64,000 nt of DNA, taken from assembly GCA_033065855.1 (NCBI GenBank), contig JAVXUO010002885.1, positions 62,001 to 126,000 on the forward strand, in the 5' to 3' direction. Numbering within the stretch: the first letter of the stretch is position 1; every line of letters begins with the position of its first letter. Shown here piece by piece: positions 32,397-44,983 of the stretch. A program made the position numbers and the translations under genes. This DNA is from Escallonia rubra (lineage: Eukaryota > Streptophyta > Magnoliopsida > Escalloniales > Escalloniaceae). The notes under the pieces were generated by a model that saw only the letters and a list, made by a program, of their open reading frames with translations, had not been told where the DNA came from and searched no databases.

Positions 32397-35119
32397 AAAG
32401 TTTGGTGATGAGTCGTTTTTCTCTTCTAATTTGATCAGCTCACTCACTATTCTCAGCAACCTAACCATTGAATACTCATTTATTTGAAGATTTTTCAAGT
32501 TTGTAACTGAAATATTCACTTCAATAAACTGGGGCAGGTAGTACATTTCTTCTCCTTTTGTTTTTGTTATTTTATTCTTGGGTAAAGGTATTGAGATTGG
32601 AGGTTGAAATGCGTAGGCTTCAATAACGGACCGTGCTAAATTATGATATGAAATTCCAAAAATAAACATGATATTCAATAAAAGGCCAAAGTGCATATGT
32701 GAAAAGGAAAAAGAAAAAACCTAGAAAACCTAACTGAACCGAACCCCCTCCTTTTTCCCGGCATGGCCAACAACCATTGCTTCCCCGCTCCCTTCCTACC
32801 CGCCACCCTGTTGGCGCCATTGTCCACTCCCTTCACCCTTGCCACCATGTGCTACCGTCTTAAAAAACCTAGAAGCCATCATCGACATGCGACTTTCCTT
32901 CCCCTGCGCCACTGCGCCAGCCAATGACGGAGCCCGAAATTTTTTTTAAGGCGGGTACCAAATCTCAATCTAAAATTAACAATCCCACTAGCAATAATTA
33001 TCAAATTCTACCAATTTCTAATTGCATATTGTAAGTTCCAAAACGCAATTGTCACATTCTAGATTGATACAAAAAAGGAAGGGTTCTTGGAAATAGAAAA
33101 TTTAAGAATCAATAGCTGAATTTTTCCTTGCTTTCACAGATTATCGTGACCATTAGTGTCATCGTCAGAAAATTGACATACCGACTGCCATCCGTTAGCG
33201 CCGTCGTCAGTGAGCCAATGAATCTCCCATGAGGCCATGCCTAAGCACATGAGGCCGTGACCTTTGGGCTTAGAGTGCCGCGACTCGCAAGCCCGTGAGC
33301 TGCCGGAGGTGGACCGGCCAGTGGAGGCAGTGGCGTTGGCCGTTGAGGGCACACCGGCGGGAGGTAAGGCCGATGGGCAGTGAGAGAACTGAGGAGGAGG
33401 GGGAGCTCTCTTGTCCTCATATGTGCCTTAAGGCTTTGAAAGTATTGAGGCTTTGGAAACCGCAAGAATGAGAGTAAAAATCATTTTTTTGTTTTTGACT
33501 TTATGCGTAGATTAAGTTTTTATTTCTATTTTTTTGGTTTATTTGTTCAAGTTTAACATTTTAAATGACTGAAAGGATTTTTTTAACCATCTTTGGAACT
33601 TTTAGGTATATTAACATGTAAAATGACCACAAATGCATGTCCTATAAGTATTTTTTTCAAATTTTTAGGTGGCCACTTTCACCATTAGGATACTTTCACC
33701 ATTAGGATTAAATATATCATCTAAAGAGAAATTTTTTTGGAGAAGCATGTGGGCACCAGCCCACCGATGCCCCCCGCTCCCTCCGCCACTGGCGTCAGCG
33801 CCATTGTCCCGTCCCTCCCTCCCCATCACCATCATAGGCAAACCCTAAAAGTCATCACCGACGGCCCACCTCCCTTCCCATGCGCCAACCCATCACGCCA
33901 TTGTCCCCTCGCTGCCTCCCCACCCCCCCCCCCCACCGCCACCGGACTGTCGTCATCTAAAAACCCTTGAAGCCATCATTGACGCGTCCCTTTCTGCCAC
34001 AGACCATTGACGCCCCTCCTCCCCCCTCCCCTGCCGATCTGGGCAATTTAGTTTGATTTAAGATCTGGGTTTGGTTTGATTGGTTGTGGAGGCAGAATGC
34101 CATGGTGCGTTTAGTGGTGGTACTGAAGGGTTTGATGGTTGGTGGTGTGGCGGCAATTTGAGTACGGTGGTGGTGGTGCTTGAGTTGGGGGTAGTTGAGT
34201 TGGTGACGACGAATTAAGGAAGAGAAAGATAAAAAATAGGACTGATTAGATGAAGATAGGGTTACTTGTGTCTACTTACAGACCAATTCATCAATCTAAT
34301 GTTCACAAACGACCAATTGTGCTCAATTGTACCAAACTGATAGATAAAGGGGATCAATTGTCGAAATTAATGAATGAGGGAGTGGACACCCGCAAAACCG
34401 AAATACGTGAGGGGATCATTTGTCATTTTCCCTAGTATGTCTTAAAAAAGAATTGCAGAATGTTTCATCAAAAAGAAAAACCGTATCTATTATGTTCACA
34501 TGCTTAGATGGAGGGTGCTTAGTTAGAAACCTGTAAGTATGTCGTATGAGCATTGGGTTTTTTGTTATGGGTGACAGTTACCTAAGTTTGTTATGCAATA
34601 GACGATAGTCTTAAAAAATATTATTTTTGCGATTTAGCGATAAAGAAAACTTTACCCAAATAAAAGTACTAGCCAAAAAAAAACTTACGAAGTAGCAGTG
34701 GACTAATGGATCTGAGACCGGTAAACATACACGTCTAATCCAATCTGGAAACCTATCAAGTGTTGTCAAATCTTTGACTAATGCCTTAGTCAAGCTTAAT
34801 GGGAATTCTAAAGGATTCTAAAATGTGTTGCCTAATAAAGTACAAACCCTTGTTCACCACGGATTCTCCTCCAATATGGTAATCACCAAATAGGTCTTCT
34901 ACACAATATATACACACATCAACCCAAGGCAAATACAAGCTTTTTGACGAGTCACCGTAATCTGTTTTGTTTCGTGCAGATCTATTCATGGCGGCTCCTC
35001 CAGATTTTCTCCATTACGAGAAATCAGCAGGACCGACTTAGTTGCGATCTTCAATGATCTGATGGCATTGAACTCTTAACGTCGTAAGCAGATCGACCGG
35101 GCATCCATGGCAGTGACGA
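32397..35119. other. Intergenic stretch with two GC-rich related blocks
   Basis: Blocks at about 32740-32950 and 33755-34050 share a CCTCC/CGCCATTGTCC/AGCCATCATCGAC layout and look like diverged copies of one repeat. A 13-C run lies at 33922-33935. Open frames here are compositional. 34480-35119 may be leader sequence of the Gypsy element whose gag starts at about 35120. No gene recognised. Confidence 0.4.
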
Positions 35120-36794
35120 ATGATGGACAAGCATAAGGCTTCTAAGTTGTCCACCCACCCTAACTTAAGAACAGGTAATCTACTCACTGCTCAGGAGCGA
35201 GGTCATCTGCATGCTATCCGCGCAGCACATGATCCTCATCCCACGTCAAAAGCTGTCAATATGGCACAGCCATTCACATCTCAAGTCAAGCTCTTGTTGG
35301 CCGCACTCAAGTGGCAACCACCCCTGGACTTGGGTAAATCTCGGTTATCCTTCCACCGACAGCTAAGCAAACAAATTATTTTGCCATGGTACAAGCTATG
35401 CAATGCTTTGTGGAGCATCTACAAGCAACATTGAATCGTTTGCATTATGCCCACCAACCTCGACGAACCATCAATCCTCATCAATCAGTTCACCGACGTT
35501 TATCCCACCTCCTCAACATGAGCCCGAAACTTTTATTTGCATTTGCCAATGTCACCTACTCATGCCTTTAATACCATGGTTTATCCAGGGTTGACACAAA
35601 TATGGGAAAGACCTATATAACAATCTCTAATGCTAAGAATGCCAACATCCAAGGCATGCTCGTATCAAGGATTATTAATTGGAAGTTTAATCTTCAACTC
35701 CCCAATCGCATACAGGTTGTGAAACATCTCCGGAAATCCGGAGCTCCGTCGTCCAGAAATCCCGGAACATTAACCTACTGGATCATATCAAACCTGTCAA
35801 ATCATGTACACTAACACATACTTCAAAACATTTAATTCAATACGATCTCAAATTCTTCAAAATACAAGATTACAAAACTGCTAAAACTTGAACTATTAGA
35901 CCTAGGTTCTTTACACCCTCGAGCACATATAGTACGAGTTGACAGAACCGACCCGCGCAGGGGTCCTACTATACAGTAGTGATGGGCTCACCGCAATCTC
36001 ACACAGACTCTAACTCATTCTCGAACATGCTATAGATGATCATCACATGTAGAAGCGAGTCAAACGAAGGGTGAGCTTTTGAGAGCTCAGTAAGGTCGTA
36101 TAACGACTACCAATAGGATTACAAAACGATTACAAAAAATCCGACCGACAATTATTTCCGAATACTTCAAACAATCTGAACAGCTTAATAATTTCCAAAA
36201 ATGATCTAAATTCATCATAAATAGATACCAAAATAATAATAACAATCATGACGGTTTCCAAAACGATCAGTAAAAGATCATTTCCAAAGTCATCATTTTC
36301 AAAATATAACAAAGATTTCTCGAGGGATTTCAAACCATTTGAGATAGTCCTTTCTTAGTCATTTCCATAACAATCATGGTAAGGTACGTGCAATATAAAA
36401 TAAAAAATCAACGTTGATCATGGGCGGTTACGATGCCACTCAGGCAAAGTTGGTAGTGTACACATGCATGATGTACTATAATAATTACTAGTCTCATTGG
36501 GTACTAGCTAGAGTTGTCAAAAGGGCCGGGCGGCCCGCAGGCTGGCCCGACCCGGCAGGTGAACAGTAACAGCCCAGCAGATTTGGGCTTGGGGCCAGGG
36601 CCTGGACCAGGCCAAAGAATTCTGGGAAAAAGCCCGGCCCGGAAACGGCCCGGATTTGGCCCGGCCCGAAGCCGGCCCGGTTTTGGCAAGCCCGGTTTTG
36701 CGGCCCGGTTCGGCCCAACCACTTGGTTTGAATTTTTTGGTTTCCCCCCCTTTCTTCCACCCCTTTTCCAAAATTCCACTTTTACCCTCCCAAC

Positions 36795-36965
36795 AGCAAT
36801 ATAACGGCTAGTTTGGGGGGTATTTTAGTCTAACTTCATTTTTCCAACTCCTTTAAAGGTTTTTACACTCTTACCCTCCCCAACAACTATAAACGGATAG
36901 TTTGTAGGGGTATTTTGGTCTTTTGTGAAGTTTCTAAAATCTATAAATTCACACCATTTCTCTCT
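36795..36965 (+). repeat. Subterminal module of the hAT element, left copy
   Basis: Matches 40288-40445 closely (GGGTATTTTRGTCTAACTT, CTATAAACGGATAGTTT, GGTCTTTTGTGAAGTTT). It precedes the transposase gene, so it probably contains its promoter or leader. Confidence 0.85.
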
Positions 36966-37372
36966 AATTTTTCACACCAATCTTCTTACTCTCTTTTACC
37001 TAAACATTCTATATTTCTACAAGTTTTGCTACTATTTTGCTCTCCAATTACTACTCTTGCTAATTACTACTAGTATTTACTAATTAGTACTCTTGTTTAT
37101 TAATTACTAGTCTTACTAAATTCTAATTACTAACTACTACTCTTATTAATTTGTTACTCTCTAATTCTTTTGTCTAGTAATTAGTAATTAGTGAATTTTT
37201 ATTTATTAATTACTATTACTAAATGCTTTTTAATTACTAACTCTCTCCACATTGGATCAGAATTACCCTCAGTGATTAATATTTGTTACTCGTTCATTCT
37301 TTTAATTGTTATTTCTTATTACTACTCTTATACTTGTGTATTTAGTTACTCTTACAATTTTTAGCGTGAAAT

Positions 37373-39648
37373 ATGGCTGGATTATTGAAGAAAATGAGGC
37401 GTGCATCGTCATCACGAAAAACATCATCATCATCGCAAGCACCACCACCAGCACAAGCGCCAGCGCCACGGCCGTCACAAACACCAATCGAAGCACCAAC
37501 ACAACCATTCGTTCGTGGACGAATGAGTACAGGCTGTATGATAGATACCCAAGCCAATTGGGAGTTCAATCAAAACATTCCAAATTTTGAATACACGCCT
37601 GATGAAGACCCCCCGCATTATAGTCAAGGACGCAGCTCGGTTGGCGAAGCTACTACTCCGTGGCATAATCTCAACCATATGCCTGGTCATGATGAAGAAG
37701 GGCCGAGCAATGCCTCCGGTAACGTGCCAGAAGTCCAAAAGGGGAAAAAAAGAAAGCCGAGTGTTGGAATCATTTCGATGTAGTTACGGTGGACGGCATC
37801 CGAAAAGCTCGATGTAAGTACTGCGCTAAATTATTTTCGTCTGGTAGTGGTAATGGACATCTTAACAGGCATTACCCTCAGTGTGCACCTCGACAAGGCC
37901 ACGTCGAACCTACCCAAACGCAGTTATCTTTTGACGGTAAGTTATTTGTTTATAATCAGCGAGAGCAAAGAGACGGTCTCGCTGAATTTGTTATTCATGA
38001 TGAACAAGCCTTTTCTTTTGCCGATAATCCTAAGCACTCTAGATATATGAACACATACGTTCAACCTTTGTACAAAAAGGTTCATAGAAACACAACTAGA
38101 TCCGATGCACTCCGACAGTACAATGCTGCCAAAGCACGCCTTATCGATTATTTCGATAAATTTGACGGTAAAGTTAGTCTTACTTCTGATATTTGGCAAT
38201 CTCCTTATACTTTTGTTAGTTATTCTTGTGTGACCGCTCATTGGATTGATGCAGATTGGGTTATGCACAAGAGAATCATCGCTTTCGAGCACTTTCCTTT
38301 TCCGCACGATGGAATGAACATTGATATTCTTATATTAAAAGCATGTACCACATTTAAAATAAAGGATAAGATTATGAGTGTTAGTTTTGATAATGCTTCT
38401 AATAATAAAGCTTGTGTTGCAGCTTTAAAGGAAACGCTTCAACCTGTACTTAATGGTGAGTTATTTCATGTTCGCTGTGTTTGTCACATTATTAATTTAA
38501 TTGTTCAAGATGGTTTAGCTGCTGCAGGAGATATTCTTCTCAAAATGAGGGGTATGACAGCGTATGTTAATAGCTCGAGTCCGAGAACACAACAATTTAA
38601 AACGTTGTGTGTTCAATATAATATGCCTCGCAGGAGAGCAGTTACAAATGTGGTCCACAGGTGGAACTCTACATACCACATGCTTTTTCACATTCTGGCA
38701 TACCGAGAAGTCTATACCCATTTTCTACTAACCCAGTTCCCAGCCGGCTTGCCAACTCAAGAGGAATGACAGATGGCCACATACCTAGCTGATTTTTTAC
38801 AGGTATTCTACACGTCTACGAATTTATTGTCTGGTACGTACTATCCCACATCTCCTCTCACTGTAATAGAAATTCTCAAGATGGCTACAATGTTAACAAA
38901 ATGGAGATATATAGGACCCTTTCAACAAATAGTAAAAGAGATGGATAAAAAATTTAATAAATATTAGAAGAAATTGCCTGTTATTTTTGTTGTGGCTACT
39001 TGTTTAGATCCTAGGTTAAAGTTGCATGGCGTGAACGCCTCGATACAAGAGATATCGAAATTAATGTGCTACACAGCAGAGGAGACAACCGCACTCACAG
39101 CAAAAGTGAGCAAGAGGTTTGAGGACTTGTTCAACCTCTATCGTAATTCTGCTGACGTGCGCGGGCGAGCTACATCATCATCCACTGTTGAGAGGTATTA
39201 TGCGCCATACCTTCAGGGCTTTGAACATCTAGTAGCAAGACAACTACCAGGTGAAGGTACTTCTAATTCTGCAGGTTCGAATACTTTTTCCTCTTTTAAT
39301 GAGATTGGTGTATATGCAAATACTGATCATTATTCTGATTTATCAAGGCAAGAACAGGTTAATTTTAATTTGTTAAATTTTTGGAAACAAAATCAAAACA
39401 TGTATAAAACTTTATCCCAAATTGCACGGGATGTACTGCCAGTGCAAGCCTCCACGGTTGCTTCAGAGTCGGCATTTTCAGCCAGCGGGAGGGTTTTGGA
39501 TGACAGGATGAGTCGTCTTAACCCCGAGTCGCTCGAGCTATGTGTATGTTGGAAGGATTATCTTGATGCGAAATACCGCGAGCAAGATAAACCGATTGAT
39601 GATAGGAAGAGCAGTGACTCGGATATTGAAGTACTTCCGGATGATTAG
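37373..39648 (+). pseudogene. hAT transposase, nearly intact, three lesions
   Basis: ATG at 37373 opens a Ser/Pro/Gln-rich N-terminus. Next come a BED zinc finger (CKYCAKLF...HLNRHYPQC, about 37810-37890), the RNase H-like core (LTSDIWQSPYTFVSYSCVTA at about 38190; HVRCVCHIINLIVQDGL at about 38470, with the CxxH motif; VVHRWNSTYHML at about 38655), a DUF4413-like stretch (about 38850-38965) and the C-terminal dimerisation domain (NFWKQNQ, ARDVLPVQASTVASESAFSA, LDDRMSRLNPES, about 39370-39540). It ends TAG at 39648. Lesions: a 1-base frameshift in the A-rich run at about 37743-37757, TGA at 38767-38769, and TAG at 38965-38967. The host lineage is expected to carry an intact relative. Transposase would act in the nucleus on the element's own ends. 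Confidence 0.95.
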
Positions 39649-40049
39649 GTAATTTGTTTTTATTTTCCTCTTTTGATCCTTTTGGTTGACGTTGCAGATT
39701 TCTTCATCTTTGATTGCTGATATTTTGGAAAGACATGTTTTGAGGTATATACATGCATTCTTATTTTGATTGTTAGAGTTTTAAGAATAAATTTTTTCAC
39801 AAAATATACTTTTTTCCATATATATAAAATAAATTTTTACAAGCAAGATATATATTTTTTCGTATATATAAAAAAATAGGTAACTTCGCCTGTTTGTTTA
39901 CAAGCAGCCGGTCCCAAGCCCGGATAAAAGGAGGAGGGCCTATGAACACATTTATTTTTCTATACTTATTACTTAAGATCGTCTCGGGAATTAACATGTA
40001 TCAATCCTGGGTTTTCGGCCAATTAGTTTGAAGTAAATATCAAATAGTA

Positions 40050-40184
40050 GAAACAGTCTCTCTTAAATAGTAATAATTGTTATGTGTTCAGATTTTATTA
40101 ATAAAGTCATAAAGATCACCAAGAAGAGTAAGAAAAGATTTAACATATAGCAAAAAATAAAATGAGAGACAAATAAATATATCT

Positions 40185-40231
<47 letters not shown>

Positions 40232-40640
40232 TATTACATATAATGAAATAAAAGGATAAAAATTAAATTTGTCAAATTTTGAAAATTGGGGGGTATTTTG
40301 GTCTAACTTAATTTTTTCAACTCTTTTAAGGGTTTTTACATTCTTACCCTCCCCAACAACTATAAACGGATAGTTTTTAAGGGTATTTTGGTCTTTTGTG
40401 AAGTTTCCAAAATCTATAAATTCACACTAGTTCTCTCTCAAATAGTAATAATTGTTATGTGTTAAGATTTTATTAATAAAGCTCACCAAGAAGAGTATGA
40501 AAATGTTTAACATATAATAAAAAATATAACAGCTAACAAATAAATATGTATATACATACATACATATATATGTATATTACTTATAATGAAATAAAAGGAT
40601 AAAGATTAGGTTCGTTAAATTGTGAATATTGGACATGCCT
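40050..40640 (+). repeat. Duplicated 3' segment of the hAT element (two ~200-bp units around a copy of the left module)
   Basis: Unit A (about 40060-40275) and unit B (about 40440-40630) both start AATAGTAATAATTGTTATGT and end ATAATGAAATAAAAGGATAAA. Between them sits a copy of the left subterminal module (40288-40445). Confidence 0.85.
40193..40228. repeat. (AT)n microsatellite
   Basis: 36 bp of AT inside unit A of the hAT 3' duplication. Unit B has only a short ACATACATATATATGTAT at the same place. Confidence 0.9.
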
Positions 40641-43550
40641 AGAGATGAAATTTAAAATTGAATAACAAGAAGAAGAAAAAAAAGGGCCTGGGCCCGGCCC
40701 AAGCCCGGCCCTAGATATTGGGCCTAGGGCCAGGGCCTGGACTGGGCCCAGATTTCCCTTCGGCAGGCCCGGCCCAGCCCGGATTGCAGCCCCACTGGCC
40801 CGGCCCCGGCCCGGTTTCACAGCAGGCCCGATGGGCCCGGGCTGGGCCGGCCCAAGCCCGGCCCATTGACAACTCTAGTACTAGCTTATGTTTCATGCAG
40901 GATTCAAAACAGCCTCATACCGCCTCTCCACGGAACAGATACCCAGGTCAACACAGAAAAATCAACAATATCAATGAGCGTTAACATAAGTTCAAATCAC
41001 AGAAATCAATTCGGTTTCCAATAACAATAAACATACTAATATACGTCATCATTCGAAATCAAGAAGAAAAATCACAAATAAGTAGCAAAAATGATTGCGA
41101 ATAGTTATCGAGTTTATGCACAACAATTCAGAAACACGGACACAAACAATTATCAAATTTGCTCAGCATGCAATAGCAGGCAAGCATCACAATATTTCTA
41201 AATAATCGATTCAAATTCAATATCCCGATTTTCTGGGCAATAACATGCTGAGATCACTACATACTTTAGCGTTCGACATTAATCATATGTAAATCAAGGA
41301 ATACTTACAAGTACGAGTAATCAAATAAGGGTTCGGACGAAAGTCCTTACTCAGGGTTCAGACATAATCCCTTACCTGGATTCGCAGCTAAATTATCCTA
41401 ACTGGAAGTCCTTAGCTTAAACCTAGATTAGATAATCAAATCATCAGAACATAGCCTACGGTATAATATTATAACTTAATACGAACTCACACATACCCCA
41501 AAACGAACCCCCTCACCAAGTATGTAAAATTATCAAAATGCCCCTTGGGTGTAAAATTACAAAAACGCCCCTTTCAGACTTAAATCACCAAAATGGTCTT
41601 CTCGTAAGTAGAATCACTATAATTACCTTATCGTACGCAATTTTACCCAAAAATACATTTCTTAGGTCAAATAACCAAAATACCCCTTCTCACACTTGAA
41701 TTACAAAAACAGCATTCCCGCAAGTAAAATCATTCAAACAATCTTAATGTCTGTGAATTTACCTCAAAATACCTCTTATAGATAAAATTATCAAAATACC
41801 CCCATTACACTTTAATTATCAAAATGACATTTCTGTAAGACAAATCGCTAAAATATCCTTACCGTATGCAAATTTACTCAAAAATACCCTTTATGGATAA
41901 AATTACCAAAATACCCCTAGGGATTTTCGGCACCGAAAAAAATCCCAAAAAATCTTAAAACGCTATTTTAAGCATCCTAATGCCATTTTTGAACTAAATA
42001 GTACTTTAGAAATTTTTTGCTCGAAAATTTCGAATCGATGTCCGGACCGACCGCTCAGGAGCCCGTTTTGCGAAAAGTACCTATCGGCCTCAGAATGGTC
42101 CAAAATTTTAGAGTATGAATCATATCAGTAAAATAAGATTTTCATAAATTTTTCAGATTAAAATAACTTGGTTTGGTATGCTAATTAAATCGAAACTTTC
42201 TCCTAACTGATTCCCTAATTTAGAGTCATTTGCGGACACCAAAAATTCCCAAACAATTTCAGAGCATGTGTCTCATAAAAATATTGGGGGTTAATGTTTT
42301 GGACTTTTCCTAATTGTAACTCTAACTATTTATAAAAATTCATAGAAAAACTATTTAAATAATTTTTCACATTTAGTGACGATTACGGTCACTATTCAAA
42401 TCATCCCACACACTAACACACATTTCCACACACACTCCACTCAACTGCCGTCACCCATTCTACACACCCAACACCCAGAATTACACACTAACCCACTAAA
42501 TTATTACCAACCCTTTAAAAACACCTACATATGTTTAACTAACACACAATTAAACCCAAAATTACATCCCCACCCCTTTACCCGAACTATGAACACACAT
42601 GAACACAATATATATCCAACTCCCGTGACTGAAATCTCACCCCAATTTCAAAAGAAGAATTATATTAAAGAAAAAAGGAGTTACCCTTGAAAATTCTTCT
42701 TTTTTCCCCTCTGATTCCCTCTCCCCGAGCTTTGTTCTCTTCTCTGTTTTCCTTTTCCTTGTTCTTCAGTTTTTCCCGCTAATGTTCTTCTCCTCTAGGT
42801 TTCCTTATTTTCATTTTCACCCCCCGAATTCCCCTTATACATCTAACATTATTAAATAGTTAAAAAGGCTTAGTCATGTTAGACTAAGTAGGTCGTGGCA
42901 CTCCCCAAAAACAATTTCTCCAAGATATTGACACATTAATGCATGTTTTCAAAAATTGCAAATTACCCCCAAATCTTTCATAATTGCAAAATAGCCCCTC
43001 AAGTTTCCAAAATTTACAAAATGGCCCCAAAATTTATATTTTTGCCCCAAAACTCTCCTAATCTTTATTAGTTAAATTAAATGTCACTAAAACATACAAT
43101 ATCTCTCATTTCATTATTTTTCATCACCAAAACCATAATTTAAATTCCCCCCCCCCCTGAGTTTTCCAAAATTACATTTTTCGCCCCAAAATTCTTTTGA
43201 GCTTCAATACTCTACTAATACTCGAGAATTACTCAAATTTAGTGCTCATTTATTTTTCGGGTTTCCGATAGTCATTTTAACTCACTCCCAAAATTCGGGG
43301 TATTACATGTTGTACCTTGAAAAAAGATTTCAAAGGCAAAAATATCAATACGCATGTGATCACGGGTCGTCCTTTCATAGGAGACATCGAGCTCTTTCCA
43401 ACGCCTCCGAACTTTAAATGCTGCTTATGACTCACAACGGCACAAGAGACCCTATTGAGTATCTCGTAATTTTTGTCGTGCATGAATTGCAACTAATACA
43501 TGCTCAAATCATGTGGGGAGCCTTTCCAGTCACTCACAAGTAGCGCCAAG

Positions 43551-43988
43551 TATAAGGGGTGGCAAGTGGGGACTTGACCACCACAAAAATCTTGGAAATA
43601 AAGTGAATTACCATATTTCCTAGCACAATTTATAGTAAATAATAGTCTTTGCCTCCCAAATAAGTATTAATGCATCTATTACCCTTAAATCACACCATGC
43701 ACTCATTCTAATCATGACCTAATTTAACTTTACGAAATGAAGGTTAATTTGAAAATAAGAAAACAGTTGTATTGCAGCAAGTCAAACAACTTGCTAGTAC
43801 ATTTAATTGAGTATGCTATTTATTTTACTTTTCTTTTGTTTGTACCAAATTTAAGTATTGAACTAAAGTTTTACTTATTACATATGTTTACAAATTATTC
43901 ATGTTGTTATAATAATTTTGATAAAGTTTTAATCGTCATAATAAGCATAGTCTAAAATCCTATTTTCCCCCGCCCTTAAGGTGGTAGC
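43551..43988. mobile_element. AT-rich insert in the gag pseudogene, possible MITE
   Basis: Lies between gag residues that should be adjacent. The left end TAAGGGGTGGCAAGTGGGG and the inverted right end TAAGGGCGGGGGAAAA are loosely similar. No target duplication was found, so the class is not assigned. Confidence 0.35.
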
Positions 43989-44983
43989 TAGATCTGGCAA
44001 TTTTATCTCCGTACCCGCGGGTCTACCCGTACCCTGTCAAAAACTCCGGGTATGAGTACATATATGTACTACCCGTTGAAAATAGACTCATACCCGAACC
44101 GAACCGTATTTTTCGGGTCGGTTGGCAGGTTACCCGGTTTACCCGTTTCCCAAGTATATATAAAGGACCATTGGTGCCCTAACCTTCATTTTCATTTTTT
44201 CTCCTTACTTCTCTCTTCTCACTTCTCTGTCGCCGCCCCTCTCACTCTAAATCTATGCCACCACTCTAGATCTATGCCACCCTTCACTCATCTTCCCTCA
44301 CACTCCCACGTCACGGATCTACAGCAACTCCACCATCGTCGATCCTTCACCGCTGCCACCGTCGTCATTCGTCACCGCAGCCAACGCCGTTCGAGTAGGT
44401 GAGCGATCGCAGAGCCTCCAGATCGTCGCTCCGTCCTCCGTCGTGGTTTGCCACTCCGTCGTCGCTGTGTTCGATCATATCTATCATTTACCGTCGCCGA
44501 CTAGATCTACCATTGACCGTCGCTGACCAATCTTGAACTTTTCTTTTTGTTTTATTTTGTTTATTCCAGATGCCTAATCTTGATTTGCAGTCGTGTTGTG
44601 GACTTGATTCTCGTGTAATGGATCTCTTACTGTTGAACGCAGATCTGATGATCTTGAACTTTTTTTATTTTATTTTGTTTAGTAAAAAAGATTAGTCTCG
44701 ATTTTCAGTCTCGTTGTGTAGATCTTGTGCGATTGTTGTGTAATGGAGAATATTGAAGTTGTGTTTGTGTAATAAAAGAAAGTATAAAGGAGAAGAAAAA
44801 AAAAGGAATATTTATTAAAAAAATTAATTTTTTACCCGCGGGTAATACCCTACCCGCATGGATAGGGTACGGATCCAAGAAAAGTCTATCCGGAAAAACG
44901 GGTAAAACATACTCGATCCGTTTTTATCCGAACCCGATCGGATTTTACCCGTATCCGGCGGGTCTACCCGTTTGCCAAGTCTA
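43989..44983. mobile_element. Non-autonomous hAT element, TSD GTGGTAGC
   Basis: 995 bp. TIRs TAGATCTGGCAA and, inverted, TAGACTTGGCAA; perfect 8-bp TSD GTGGTAGC at 43981-43988 and 44984-44991. Subterminal regions are rich in ACCCGCGGGT and CGGGTAAA words on both strands. No transposase. The centre has a TATA box followed by CT-rich leader, CCGTCGCC-rich sequence and then GT/AG-like intron sequence, resembling a captured promoter and 5' end. Confidence 0.93.
44155..44164 (+). promoter_or_regulatory. TATA box in the small hAT element
   Basis: TATATATAAA followed by GG, a CT-rich tract and leader-like sequence. Confidence 0.5.

Larger units (their letters stand above)
36509..40877 (+). mobile_element. 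hAT DNA transposon, full length with perfect TIRs and TSD GTACTAGC
   Basis: 4369 bp. Ends TAGAGTTGTCAA and, inverted, TAGAGTTGTCAA are identical over 12 bp. GTACTAGC at 36501-36508 and 40878-40885 is a perfect 8-bp target duplication. Both ends carry dense GGCCCGG/CCCGGCC words (36525-36720 and 40684-40865), the expected subterminal transposase-binding arrays. It encodes one hAT transposase with three lesions (37373-39648). Perfect ends and TSD point to recent movement. Inserted in the Tekay-like solo LTR. Confidence 0.96.
35720..43307 (-). mobile_element. Solo LTR of a Tekay/Del-like Ty3-Gypsy element, itself split by a hAT element
   Basis: On the minus strand it begins TGTAATACCCCGAATTTTGG at 43307, a classic chromovirus LTR start, and ends CCGGAGATGTTTCA at 35720. 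Without the 4.4-kb hAT insertion it is about 3.2 kb, within the range of Tekay/Del LTRs. Flanks GGTTG (35715-35719) and TGTTG (43308-43312) are a possible TSD with one mismatch. Gag sequence resumes across it. The stretch 41520-41930 contains repeated units reading GGGGTATTTTGGTAATTTT on the minus strand. No internal coding region was found, so LTR-LTR recombination is likely. Confidence 0.75.

Noticed and set aside
33755-34050. A proline-rich coding exon
   Set aside because: GC-rich repeat related to 32740-32950; frames are not shared between the copies.
36504-36804. Gly/Pro/Arg-rich open frames on both strands, also at 40581-40984
   Set aside because: These are the GGCCCGG subterminal repeats of the hAT element.
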